Source: JBDKVA01 sp039679375 (GTDB lineage Bacteria; Bacillota; Clostridia; Acetivibrionales; DTU013). Taken from it: a stretch of DNA of 53,958 nucleotides. Positions 36,245 through 44,249 of this stretch are shown in pieces; within the stretch, counting starts at the first letter, position 1, and every line of letters starts with the position of its first letter. The notes under the pieces were generated by a model. That model had not been told where the DNA came from, searched no databases, and worked only from the letters and a program-made list of their open reading frames with translations. Location of the stretch: positions 1-53,958 of the forward strand of contig JBDKVA010000061.1 of NCBI GenBank assembly GCA_039679375.1. Direction: 5' to 3'. The translations under genes and the position numbers were made by a program.

Positions 36245-37147
36245 ATGAAAATTCATGCATCGGTATCGGATAGATTGCTTGTTATCATAAATTACACAAT
36301 CCTTTCAATAGTATTGCTATTAATTTCATACCCTTTGATATATACGTTAAGCGCGTCAATAAGTAACCCGATTTCCGTCAGTTCCGGGAAAATGTGGCTG
36401 TGGCCTGTGGATATAAGCTTCGAAGGGTTTAAACTGGTTTTCGAGAATGACGAGATCTGGTTAGGTTATCGTAATACGTTGCTGTATACAATTGTTGGAA
36501 CACTATTTAATCTCTTAATGACAATTCCCTGTGCCTATGCGCTTGCTCAGAAGAAGCTTCCCGGAAGAGGACTTATTATGCGCATCTTTATGTTTACCAT
36601 GTATTTCGGAGGAGGTCTGATCCCTACCTATTTTCTTATGCGTGATCTGAACCTGATTGACAAACCGCTTGCTATGATTATTCCAAGCGGCGCTTCGGTG
36701 ATGAATATTATTATTGCGCGCACATTTTTCGTGTCAACCATTCCTGCCGAGCTGGAGGATTCGGCCGAGATCGACGGCTGCTCGCCATTACGCTGTTTCA
36801 TCCGGATTGTTGTACCGCTGTCCAAGTCCATTATTGCAATTATAGCGCTGTATTATGCCGTCGGACACTGGAACTCCTATTTCAACGCCATGATTTATCT
36901 GAGCAACCGCAAATACTTCCCGCTGCAGTTGTTTCTCCGGGAAATACTTATCGACCAGCAAATGATCCTGCAGATGATGGAATCAGGCGGCGCGGACGAC
37001 AGCAACACCGTCCTCGAACAGATGAAGATGGCGGAAACCGTCAAATATGCAACAATGATCGTATCTTCATTGCCCCTGCTTGCCGCATATCCGTTCCTTC
37101 AACGATATTTTGTAAAAGGCCTGATGATAGGCTCAATAAAGGGCTGA
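36245..37147 (+). CDS. Carbohydrate ABC transporter permease, LplC/YtcP type
   Basis: A 300-residue membrane subunit with six hydrophobic segments, the coupling loop EDSAEIDGCSPLRCFIRIVV, and the standard LplC ending PFLQRYFVKGLMIGSIKG. It starts at ATG 36245 behind AAGGAGG. It pairs with the LplB-type subunit just upstream. A hairpin at 37160-37190 separates it from the binding-lipoprotein gene. Confidence 0.9.
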   Translation: MKIHASVSDRLLVIINYTILSIVLLLISYPLIYTLSASISNPISVSSGKMWLWPVDISFEGFKLVFENDEIWLGYRNTLLYTIVGTLFNLLMTIPCAYALAQKKLPGRGLIMRIFMFTMYFGGGLIPTYFLMRDLNLIDKPLAMIIPSGASVMNIIIARTFFVSTIPAELEDSAEIDGCSPLRCFIRIVVPLSKSIIAIIALYYAVGHWNSYFNAMIYLSNRKYFPLQLFLREILIDQQMILQMMESGGADDSNTVLEQMKMAETVKYATMIVSSLPLLAAYPFLQRYFVKGLMIGSIKG

Positions 37148-37159
37148 TTACAGATTTGG

Positions 37160-37190
37160 ATTTCTCGGTGCCTACCGCACCGATAGAAAT
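37160..37190. other. Hairpin between the LplC-type and binding-protein genes
   Basis: TCGGTGC and GCACCGA enclose a 5-base loop (CTACC). The stem extends outward with ATTTC/GAAAT across a one-base bulge. It lies 30-60 bases ahead of the binding-lipoprotein start. There is no T-tract, so processing or stabilisation is more likely than termination. Confidence 0.55.
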
Positions 37191-37220
37191 AAATAATATA
37201 TTGAAAGGGGAATCTTATCT

Positions 37221-38915
37221 ATGAAAAAGGCTATTTCTGTAGTTTTAACAGTTTTACTGCTCACAATTCCGCTGCTTTCACTGACAGGCTGTGGAACCCA
37301 GCAAAGCTCAGGTAATCCGTCAACGGCGGCAACCACTTCAGCCGCGCCGTCCCCCGGGTCTCAAGCTGCAACCACCCAGGGAACGGAAAAAGCTTTTACC
37401 CCAAACTATCCAATAACCGACAAGCCAATTACATTGAAAATTTTTTCTACAAAAGCTTCTGTACAGGGTCCATGGGAGGAAATGTCATTCTTTAAGTATA
37501 TGGAAGAGATGACAAACGTTCATATGGAATTTATCCTTACAACCACAGATTCTTATAAGGAGAAAAAAAATCTGGCATTTGCAAGCGGCGATTTGCCGGA
37601 TGTTTTCTTCGGCGGTTCCGGATTAACACCTACAGAGGAAGTTAAGTATGGTTCTGAGGGATTACTGATACCGCTCAATAATCTGATCGATACATATGCT
37701 GTCAATATTCAAAAACTCTTTTCAACTACTGGCGGTTTACGTGAAGCGATCACTACGGATGACGGCAACATCTATTCCCTGTTCTATTATAGCGGTACCC
37801 CTCGTGGATCCCAGAACTGCTATTGGCTGAACGGTAAATGGCTGGATGCTCTAGGCATAAAGAAAGCAGATCTCCCTACTACGATTGAAGGACTCGTCGA
37901 GCTGTTAAAGCGCTTTTATAATGAGGACCCGAATGGTAATAAAGTACAGGATGAAATACCGCTCTCCATTGCTGTCGACGGATCGAAAGCAATTAGCGCG
38001 TTGCGGTCATTAATATTGAATTCGTATGGAGTGATATTCAATAAAGATGGATTTTATGCAGGTGATGACGGAAAAGTCACCTTTCAGTTCACCAGTGATA
38101 AGTTCCGCTCCTATCTGCAACTAGCTAATGAGCTATACGCATCCAAGCTTCTTGATCAGAATATATTTACCCAAACCACCGAACAGCTGATAGCAACAGG
38201 TATGGATAATAAAGTCGGTCTGGTGAATGCATCACTGCCAACCGGCAATTATACAATCAAAACTCAGACCGATGAAATCAAGCAATTTCCGATGTTAAAT
38301 ACACTGATCAGCGCACAGAACACAAAGCCGGTTAAAAATATGAATAATGCCGTTACACGCGGCTTGTATTCCATTACTAAAGCATGCAAGTATCCTGAGG
38401 CTGCCATCCGCTGGGTCGATTACCTTTATTCCTATGACGGCTCCATGATGACATGGCAGGGTGCTGAAGGAAAAGGTTATGCATATGTGGACAGCGCTCG
38501 CAAAACATGGAAGCAGTTGTTGCCGGAGGGAAAGACTACCGTAGAATTCCGCGGATCGCAGACGCCCGCCTGCGGTACATCAGTGCCGTTCTATATATAT
38601 AGCGGCATGCTGGAGGGATTGACCAATACGGATGAATTGTACTCCAACGCCGAAGCCCGCGTGCAGATGGAGTATCTGAAGGAGGCTTATCCGCTGGTTT
38701 ATTTCAGCGAGAGTGAAAATGCCGACCTGTCGGTTTCATCCACAGATGTAACCACTTATCTTAAAGAAATGGAAGCTCAGTTCATTACAGGGCGGCTTAA
38801 GATCGATGACAGCAACTGGAAAACCTATGTTTCAACAATAGAAAGCATTGGCGCGACTAAAATGCAAAAAATATACCAGGCTGCCTACGATCGGTATCTG
38901 AATAAAAAGAAGTAA
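37221..38915 (+). CDS. Extracellular carbohydrate-binding lipoprotein, LplA type
   Basis: A 564-residue solute-binding protein. The signal peptide ends at a lipobox (LLSLTGC) and is followed by a Ser/Thr/Ala-rich linker. A calcium-loop-like stretch NEDPNGNKVQDEIP near residue 235 is shared with the binding protein at 18655 and marks the LplA class. It starts at ATG 37221 behind AAAGGGG. A strong terminator-like hairpin follows, so it is probably made in excess over the beta-mannosidase. The likely ligand is a mannose-containing oligosaccharide, judged from the downstream enzyme (inference). Confidence 0.92.
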   Translation: MKKAISVVLTVLLLTIPLLSLTGCGTQQSSGNPSTAATTSAAPSPGSQAATTQGTEKAFTPNYPITDKPITLKIFSTKASVQGPWEEMSFFKYMEEMTNVHMEFILTTTDSYKEKKNLAFASGDLPDVFFGGSGLTPTEEVKYGSEGLLIPLNNLIDTYAVNIQKLFSTTGGLREAITTDDGNIYSLFYYSGTPRGSQNCYWLNGKWLDALGIKKADLPTTIEGLVELLKRFYNEDPNGNKVQDEIPLSIAVDGSKAISALRSLILNSYGVIFNKDGFYAGDDGKVTFQFTSDKFRSYLQLANELYASKLLDQNIFTQTTEQLIATGMDNKVGLVNASLPTGNYTIKTQTDEIKQFPMLNTLISAQNTKPVKNMNNAVTRGLYSITKACKYPEAAIRWVDYLYSYDGSMMTWQGAEGKGYAYVDSARKTWKQLLPEGKTTVEFRGSQTPACGTSVPFYIYSGMLEGLTNTDELYSNAEARVQMEYLKEAYPLVYFSESENADLSVSSTDVTTYLKEMEAQFITGRLKIDDSNWKTYVSTIESIGATKMQKIYQAAYDRYLNKKK

Positions 38916-38930
38916 TCAAGCGATAAAAAA

Positions 38931-38966
38931 GCCGCCGGGCGCAGGATCATACCGTCCGGCGGCTTT
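38931..38966 (+). terminator. Attenuating terminator between the binding-protein and beta-mannosidase genes
   Basis: GCCGCCGGGCG and CGTCCGGCGGC form an 11-bp stem with one G-T pair and an 11-base loop, preceded by six A and followed by TTT then AATA. The short T-run suggests partial termination, with the rest of transcripts entering the enzyme gene 25 bases later. Confidence 0.8.
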
Positions 38967-38990
38967 AATACTATGTGAAGGAGAAAAAAT

Positions 38991-41402
38991 ATGCAGCAAT
39001 ATTTTTTAAACGGTACCTGGAAAATGAGTGATGCAAGCGGTAATGTCCGCGAGGGAACAGTCCCGGGTTCTGTTTATTCATTTCTTTTAAATAACGGGGA
39101 AATGGAAGACCCATATTACAGGGATAATGAGCTGAAAGCATTGAAGCTGATGGACGGTGATTATACGTTTTTCCGTCATTTTAGAGTGCCGCAGGAGTTG
39201 CAGAAATGCCAAAAGGTACTGCTGCATTGTGACGGATTGGATACTATTTGCGATATATTCATAAACGGCAGCTTTGCTGGAAATGCATATAATATGCACC
39301 GTATCTGGGAGTTCGATATAACCTCCTTTTTAAAGAAAGGAGAGAATGAGATCCAAATCCTGTTTCATTCACCGGTAAAATATATCAGAGATATGCTGGA
39401 AAAAGACTACATCGGAGGAACCCAGCATGCCATGCAGGGGTTCCCCCATATACGAAAGGCACACTGCATGTACGGCTGGGATTGGGGTCCCAGGCTCCCG
39501 GACGCCGGCATATGGAGGGATATTTCCATTCTGGGCGTCGACTCTTCAAGGATTGAGGATGTATGTATTATACAGCAGCATTATGATGGACATGCAGCAT
39601 TGACTGTAAACGTGAAACAGTCTCAGTCAGCGGAGGTGTGTATTACTGTTTCCGGGCTGGATGGATATGAGGCTGTACTGCGGAATGGTGTAAAAACTGA
39701 TATTGAAAATCCTGAATTATGGTGGCCTCACGGGTATGGCAGACAGCCTCTTTACACAGTTAAGACTGAACTCCTTGAAAATGGCTGTGTAGTAGATACG
39801 CATATTAAAAGAGTCGGGCTTCGCACAATGACCATTAAAAGAGAAAAGGATCAATGGGGCGAAAGCTTTTCACATTGCATAAACGGAATTCAGATTTTTG
39901 CCATGGGCGCGGATTATATTCCCGAGGACAATATTTTATCGCGCGTTACTCCTGAACGTACACGCCGGCTCCTGAACCAGTGCGTGGCCGCTAATTTCAA
40001 CACCATACGTGTCTGGGGAGGCGGATATTATCCTGACAACTTCTTTTATGACATATGTGACGAGTTAGGTTTGATAGTATGGCAGGATTTTATGTTTTCC
40101 TGTGCAAATTATCACCTGACTCTTGACTTTGAAAAAAACATCCGTGCGGAGTTTGCCGATAATATAAAAAGGATCCGCCATCACCCATCCCTGGGACTCT
40201 GGTGCGGAAACAATGAGATGGAAATGTTCCAGGCTCGTTATTCATATCATGGCACGGACAAAACCCGTTCGGATTACATCCGTATGTTTGAACACATCAT
40301 TCCTGAAGCTTTGAGGGAATATGATCCGGTTACCTTTTATTGGCCGGCATCCCCCAGTTCAGGCGGCAGCTTTGACAACCCCAACGACCCTGATCGGGGT
40401 GATGTGCATTATTGGGAGGTCTGGCATGGGGGAAAGCCCTTCGCAGAGTATCGGAAATATTTTTTCCGCTATGCTTCTGAATTCGGATTTCAGTCCTTCC
40501 CGTCCATGAAAACAGTTGAGAGCTTTACATTGCCGGAGGACAGAAATATTTTCTCGCGGATTATGGAAATGCACCAACGTAACGAAGGCGCCAACGGGAA
40601 AATCATGAATTATCTCTCCCAGACTTTTCTTTATCCCAAAGATCTTGATACGCTGGTTTACGCATCACAGTTGCTCCAGGCAGAGGCCATGCGATGCGGC
40701 ATCGAGCATTGGCGCCGTTATCGCGGACGTTGTATGGGCGCTATTTACTGGCAGCTGAATGATATCTGGCCGGTAGCGTCCTGGTCATCCATCGATTATT
40801 TCGGGAGATGGAAGGCGCTTCACTATTACGCAAAACGCTTCTTTGCCCCGGTTATGCTATCCTGCTGTGAGGTAGGAGAGACCACTAACCGGATCTCCGT
40901 AGTTACAGAGCCATCACCCATTGAAACTTCTTCTTATTTATGTCTTGCAAATGAGACACTGCACGAGATCTCCGGTACGATTCGGTGGTATTTGCGGAAT
41001 GCCCATTCCCGGGTTTTGGAGTCCGGTAAATTTTCTATCACAGTACCTCAGCTTTCAAGCCAGTGGTGTGAAAAGCTGGATTTCAATTGCACAGATTTTC
41101 TGAACAATTATTTCAGCTATGAATTTATAACGGACAATGTCTGCGTTTCCAGCGGATCGGCTCTTTTTACGGCGCCAAAGCATTATCACTTTGAAAATCC
41201 ATGCCTTACATATGAGATTAAGGATGGTAAAATCACAGTCCATGCCGCAGCATATGCAAAAAGTGTGGAGATTTCATCTCCGGACTGCGACCTGCTGCTC
41301 AGCGACAACTATTTCGATATGAATGCAGGAAGCGTCACGGTTGAAATTCTGGAGGGAGATCCAAAATCGCTAAAGCTTCGCTCTGTATATGATATCAGGT
41401 AA
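38991..41402 (+). CDS. Beta-mannosidase, GH2 family
   Basis: Cytoplasmic glycosidase removing terminal beta-mannose from oligosaccharides. At 803 residues it has the normal GH2 layout: jelly-roll sugar-binding domain (1-~160), immunoglobulin-like domain, (alpha/beta)8 barrel (~270-600) and C-terminal beta domains. The acid/base Glu is in LWCGNNEMEMF and the nucleophile Glu in RYASEFGFQSFPS. The RVWGGGYYPDN and AIYWQLNDIWPV stretches are characteristic of beta-mannosidases in this family. No signal peptide. It starts at ATG 38991 behind AAGGAG. It ends the operon and is followed by a hairpin at 41429-41458. Together with the GH130 phosphorylase it is the strongest evidence for beta-mannoside use. 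Confidence 0.93.
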   Translation: MQQYFLNGTWKMSDASGNVREGTVPGSVYSFLLNNGEMEDPYYRDNELKALKLMDGDYTFFRHFRVPQELQKCQKVLLHCDGLDTICDIFINGSFAGNAYNMHRIWEFDITSFLKKGENEIQILFHSPVKYIRDMLEKDYIGGTQHAMQGFPHIRKAHCMYGWDWGPRLPDAGIWRDISILGVDSSRIEDVCIIQQHYDGHAALTVNVKQSQSAEVCITVSGLDGYEAVLRNGVKTDIENPELWWPHGYGRQPLYTVKTELLENGCVVDTHIKRVGLRTMTIKREKDQWGESFSHCINGIQIFAMGADYIPEDNILSRVTPERTRRLLNQCVAANFNTIRVWGGGYYPDNFFYDICDELGLIVWQDFMFSCANYHLTLDFEKNIRAEFADNIKRIRHHPSLGLWCGNNEMEMFQARYSYHGTDKTRSDYIRMFEHIIPEALREYDPVTFYWPASPSSGGSFDNPNDPDRGDVHYWEVWHGGKPFAEYRKYFFRYASEFGFQSFPSMKTVESFTLPEDRNIFSRIMEMHQRNEGANGKIMNYLSQTFLYPKDLDTLVYASQLLQAEAMRCGIEHWRRYRGRCMGAIYWQLNDIWPVASWSSIDYFGRWKALHYYAKRFFAPVMLSCCEVGETTNRISVVTEPSPIETSSYLCLANETLHEISGTIRWYLRNAHSRVLESGKFSITVPQLSSQWCEKLDFNCTDFLNNYFSYEFITDNVCVSSGSALFTAPKHYHFENPCLTYEIKDGKITVHAAAYAKSVEISSPDCDLLLSDNYFDMNAGSVTVEILEGDPKSLKLRSVYDIR

Positions 41403-41428
41403 AAAAGATAAAAGAGCGCACTAATGAC

Positions 41429-41458
41429 AGGCGGTGAAGCCATCAGCCTTTACCGCCT
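41429..41458. terminator. Hairpin between convergent genes
   Basis: AGGCGGTGAAG and CTTTACCGCCT (one G-T pair) enclose a short loop. It lies 27 bases after the beta-mannosidase stop and 7 before the stop of a small leftward frame. An A-rich stretch lies to its left, giving a T-run for leftward transcripts, so it probably terminates those and may also end rightward ones. Confidence 0.65.
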
Positions 41459-41464
41459 GTATTA

Positions 41465-41605
41465 TCATTCTATCATCTCTTCGATGCTTTCCGCCGTTTT
41501 ACACAGGGATTCCGCCAGAGGATCGTCATTCTTGTCAAAAAACTTATAACCGACACTGAATTTCATACCGCAACCACCCCAGTCGATAAGTTTATCCCCA
41601 TTCAT
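41465..41605 (-). CDS. Small ORF (46 residues) downstream of the Fe-S gene
   Basis: ATG 41605 lies 14 bases after the stop of the Fe-S protein gene and encodes 46 residues beginning MNGDKLIDWGGCGMKFSVGY and ending in an acidic helix (AESIEEMIE). The composition is protein-like, with a glycine-cysteine motif and a charged C-terminus. There is only a weak upstream site (AGGGCGG). It ends just before a terminator-like hairpin. I do not recognise a family. It could be a small partner of the Fe-S protein or the remains of a longer gene. Confidence 0.45.
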   Translation of the reverse strand: MNGDKLIDWGGCGMKFSVGYKFFDKNDDPLAESLCKTAESIEEMIE

Positions 41606-41619
41606 CACCGGCCGCCCTG

Positions 41620-42720
41620 TTATTTTTTCACCTGTCCGGTATAGTCGACCATTTTTCCTTCTGTCGGGTCAACCGATCCCTGTCCTTCCTTATCACCGTA
41701 CAGATCATTTAAGAGCTTTTGCTTGTCAAGCTTCCAGGGCTTCCTGATCCTGAACTTGTTATGGAACTTATTTTCCAGCTTATCCTGCTGTTCGAGGTGT
41801 ATCATGCACTCTCTGATGCATGTAGCGCCGCACATGCAGCCGGGATGCTTGAAGTTTTCCCTTCCCACTGCGCTTGGGCCATGCTTTTCATACATGACTT
41901 CAAAGGCCGTCCAGTTGCTGTGCATTTTCCGCTGCTTCAGGTACTCGGAATTATCATTGTATATATTGTTCATCATCCATCTCGATATTTCCGAATCCGT
42001 ACTTCCGTCATAAAGGAACGGGTTTGTTTCTTCATTCCCAAGCTGGAACCCGACCCAGCACCTTTCTTCATCCAGCTTCGCATACTCATAGGTATTTCCG
42101 TCAAGGGTATATGAAACCTTTTTATCTTTCGGGATTGCCATTGAAGGGCACTTTTGCGCACATAGCATGCACTTGTCGCATAAATGCGGCTTCATTACAG
42201 GGTCAGGCTCGAGCTCGGCGTCGGTAAATATAAAGGCAAGCCTTTGCCTTGGTCCAAACTGCGGCGTAAGGAACAAATTGCTCCAGCCGATTTCGCCCAT
42301 ACCGCATATGACTCCTGCAATCCTGAAATGCAGGAACACGCCCGGCTTCGGGTAACCTTCCCTTACAGGCACGCCCTGGTTTACATTATACCTTACAGCC
42401 GTGTTGTTGTAGATTACCGCCTCATATCCCTCGTCTTCAATAAAGGAACCCAGTTCCCTCATTACCACCGGCATATGTACGTCATTTACATTCGCATAGC
42501 CTGCTGATGAGTACATACCCCAGTGGGTTCCTTCCTCCATCGGCCTCAAAACGCCCCTGTGGATTCTGAAGCCGAGGCCTATCACTGATTTTGCCTCGGG
42601 GAAAAGATACCTTGGATCATGATTTTTGGGCGCTCCTTCAAACCTATCCATTGAGCCTATGCCGCAAAGATCGGCTCCGAGATTCAATGCCGTCTCTTTT
42701 ACCATTTGTGATGTTAACAT
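41620..42720 (-). CDS. Iron-sulfur protein, epoxyqueuosine reductase (QueG)-like
   Basis: A 366-residue cytoplasmic protein. A ferredoxin-type cluster site is clear: Cys181, Cys184, Cys187 and Cys191 in CDKCMLCAQKCP. A second cysteine group (GCMCGATCIREC, near residue 300) could hold another cluster. The N-terminal half resembles the reductase domain of QueG/reductive dehalogenase-like proteins. Such proteins often occur beside URO-D-like methyltransferases, as reductive activators. True QueG is a housekeeping enzyme, so its place in a LacI-linked catabolic setting suggests a different role. It starts at ATG 42720 behind GGGGG. A LacI-type operator at 42741 lies 20 bases upstream. Confidence 0.8.
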   Translation of the reverse strand: MLTSQMVKETALNLGADLCGIGSMDRFEGAPKNHDPRYLFPEAKSVIGLGFRIHRGVLRPMEEGTHWGMYSSAGYANVNDVHMPVVMRELGSFIEDEGYEAVIYNNTAVRYNVNQGVPVREGYPKPGVFLHFRIAGVICGMGEIGWSNLFLTPQFGPRQRLAFIFTDAELEPDPVMKPHLCDKCMLCAQKCPSMAIPKDKKVSYTLDGNTYEYAKLDEERCWVGFQLGNEETNPFLYDGSTDSEISRWMMNNIYNDNSEYLKQRKMHSNWTAFEVMYEKHGPSAVGRENFKHPGCMCGATCIRECMIHLEQQDKLENKFHNKFRIRKPWKLDKQKLLNDLYGDKEGQGSVDPTEGKMVDYTGQVKK

Positions 42721-42740
42721 TGTTTAACCCCCTCATTTTA

Positions 42741-42758
42741 TGTATAATCGTTTATATA
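42741..42758. promoter_or_regulatory. LacI-type operator upstream of the Fe-S gene
   Basis: TGTATAATCGTTTATATA, a near palindrome with central CG. It matches the operator at 43999 at 15 of 18 positions by eye (shared TGTATAA, CGTTT and TA-A). It lies 20 bases ahead of the Fe-S gene start. Confidence 0.5.
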
Positions 42759-42807
42759 ATGATATTTTCCTGTGCTCTGCAGAAATGACCGCGAAGGCTT
42801 TAACACA

Positions 42808-42993
42808 TTAATAAAAATCATGATCCATTATCCATTTTCCCGTCCAGATTTTTTCCATATGACGCAACCTTTCAGCCATGCCGGTATTTTCCAGAACCTG
42901 TTGTACACCCCGGTGCAATCCGGTTGCAGGGGCTATTGCGGGCGCGGTGCATAGAAATGTATTATATTCTCCCGCACGATTCCCTCTCTTCAA
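42808..42993 (-). pseudogene. Possible gene remnant between LacI and Fe-S genes
   Basis: An open frame that overlaps the end of lacI and continues to TAA 42808. The part outside lacI reads CTAPAIAPATGLHRGVQQ, followed by an amphipathic helix-like ending in GKWIMDHDFY. It reads like the C-terminus of a real protein but has no start or ribosome site of its own. I cannot assign a family. It may equally be chance coding-like sequence. Confidence 0.2.
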
Positions 42994-43987
42994 CTCTATT
43001 GGGAAGCTTAAGCTTCACCTGCGACATCCTGCCGTCCATAATATCCATCAGAACCTCGGCTGCCTTCCGGCCTATCTCCTTCATCGGAAGGTGTATGGTA
43101 GTCAACGCGGGGAAAAGATAATTCGCATAGCTTTCGGTATTTGCCGCAATCACCGATATTTGTTCGGGAACCCGGATTCCCCTGTTGTTTGCATGCTTTA
43201 AAAAAATATACCCGTAATCCGACTTATTCGTTACAAGGCCGGTAGGCCCTTCACCTTTCATAATCCGGTCACATAGGCACTCGACATCTTCCGGGTGATA
43301 AATGAACCCGTTTGCTATTTCAATGCCATGATCCCGCAAAGCATCTTTAAACCCGCGGACTCGTTCCTGTGCCTGCACATGCCGCATATCCTTTTCGCAT
43401 GGGAGAAGATATCCGATTTTCCGATGTCCTAATCCGATAAGGTATTCTGCCGCTTTGTATGCCGTTTGATAATAATCGAAATAAATATAGCTGAGTGAGT
43501 CGTCTTTCGTACAGCCATTGATAATTACCGCCGGAATTTTATCCTTTTTAATGGCGTCAATGTGTTCCATCTCGTTATAATCCGTATTATGCTCAGGCGG
43601 GGAAACCAGAATAATACCGTCTATCTGCTGCCGTCTGAAAAGCTCCTTATAGCTGAATGCATGCTTATCGCTTTTTAAGCTGCAATATAAAATGTTATAT
43701 CCGTTTTCATCAGCTATCCGGGATACTCCTTCCAATATTTCAATAAAGACGAGATCATTGACGTTCCAATAAGATACCAGGCCTATGGTCATGGTTTTCT
43801 TAATCCGCATACCTCTGGCAATTGCGTTGGGCGTATACTGAAGCTCTTCCACCGCGTCAAAAATCCTCTGTCTGGTAGCGGCGGAAACCGTTTTGCCGGG
43901 AGTATTGTTCAGGACATATGATACAATGGATATTCCGACTCCCGCTTTTGCCGCCACATCTTTTATTGTCGTTCTTTTACCGGCCAT
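42962..43987 (-). CDS. LacI-family transcriptional repressor
   Basis: A 341-residue regulator. The N-terminal helix-turn-helix is TIKDVAAKAGVGISIVSYVL, with the hinge helix after it, and a periplasmic-binding-like effector domain follows (TIGLVSYWNVNDLVFIEILE to the C-terminus, ending ERESCGRI). It starts at ATG 43987 behind AGGAG. A palindromic operator 12 bases upstream (43999) indicates autoregulation, and a second copy in front of the Fe-S gene (42741) indicates control of that gene. The effector is probably a sugar or sugar derivative. Confidence 0.93.
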   Translation of the reverse strand: MAGKRTTIKDVAAKAGVGISIVSYVLNNTPGKTVSAATRQRIFDAVEELQYTPNAIARGMRIKKTMTIGLVSYWNVNDLVFIEILEGVSRIADENGYNILYCSLKSDKHAFSYKELFRRQQIDGIILVSPPEHNTDYNEMEHIDAIKKDKIPAVIINGCTKDDSLSYIYFDYYQTAYKAAEYLIGLGHRKIGYLLPCEKDMRHVQAQERVRGFKDALRDHGIEIANGFIYHPEDVECLCDRIMKGEGPTGLVTNKSDYGYIFLKHANNRGIRVPEQISVIAANTESYANYLFPALTTIHLPMKEIGRKAAEVLMDIMDGRMSQVKLKLPNRVEERESCGRI

Positions 43988-43998
43988 GGCAACGCTCC

Positions 43999-44016
43999 TG
44001 TATAAACGTTTCTACA
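43999..44016. promoter_or_regulatory. LacI-type operator upstream of the repressor gene
   Basis: TGTATAAACGTTTCTACA, palindromic except for the fifth base pair, with the central CG typical of LacI-family operators. It overlaps the region just before the repressor's ribosome site, fitting autorepression. Confidence 0.6.
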
Positions 44017-44076
44017 AATAGAATACATTCTTCACTAAAATTTGTCAAGTCTGCTGATAAATCTGTATTACGCAGG

Positions 44077-44249
44077 TTACTCTCTTAAGTACCTTGCAAA
44101 ATGCTGCAAATCGGAAAAGCATAGATATTCGGCAATTTTAGTAAACGTACCCGCAGAAGTTGATATCATTTGCCTAAAGTACATTTCATCCTGACAGCTG
44201 CAGACCGGCGCCGTTAAGGCAATAGAATAATCTGCATTAAAATCTTTTC
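44077..44249 (-). pseudogene. Remnant of an AraC-type DNA-binding domain
   Basis: An open frame overlapping and continuing beyond the end of the ADP-ribosylglycohydrolase gene, in the next phase. Its last 25 residues (TKIAEYLCFSDLQHFARYLR, then Glu and stop) match the second helix-turn-helix of AraC proteins (IAxxLGFsdqshFsRxF pattern), with Cys in place of the usual Gly. It has no start codon with a ribosome site and stops before the usual family C-terminus. A one-base shift at GAAAAG near 44245 would join it to the upstream gene. A relic of a lost regulator is the simplest reading. Confidence 0.4.

Noticed and set aside
42808..42993. A functional small protein between lacI and the Fe-S gene.
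   Set aside because: No ribosome site and overlap with the lacI end. Kept only as a low-confidence remnant.
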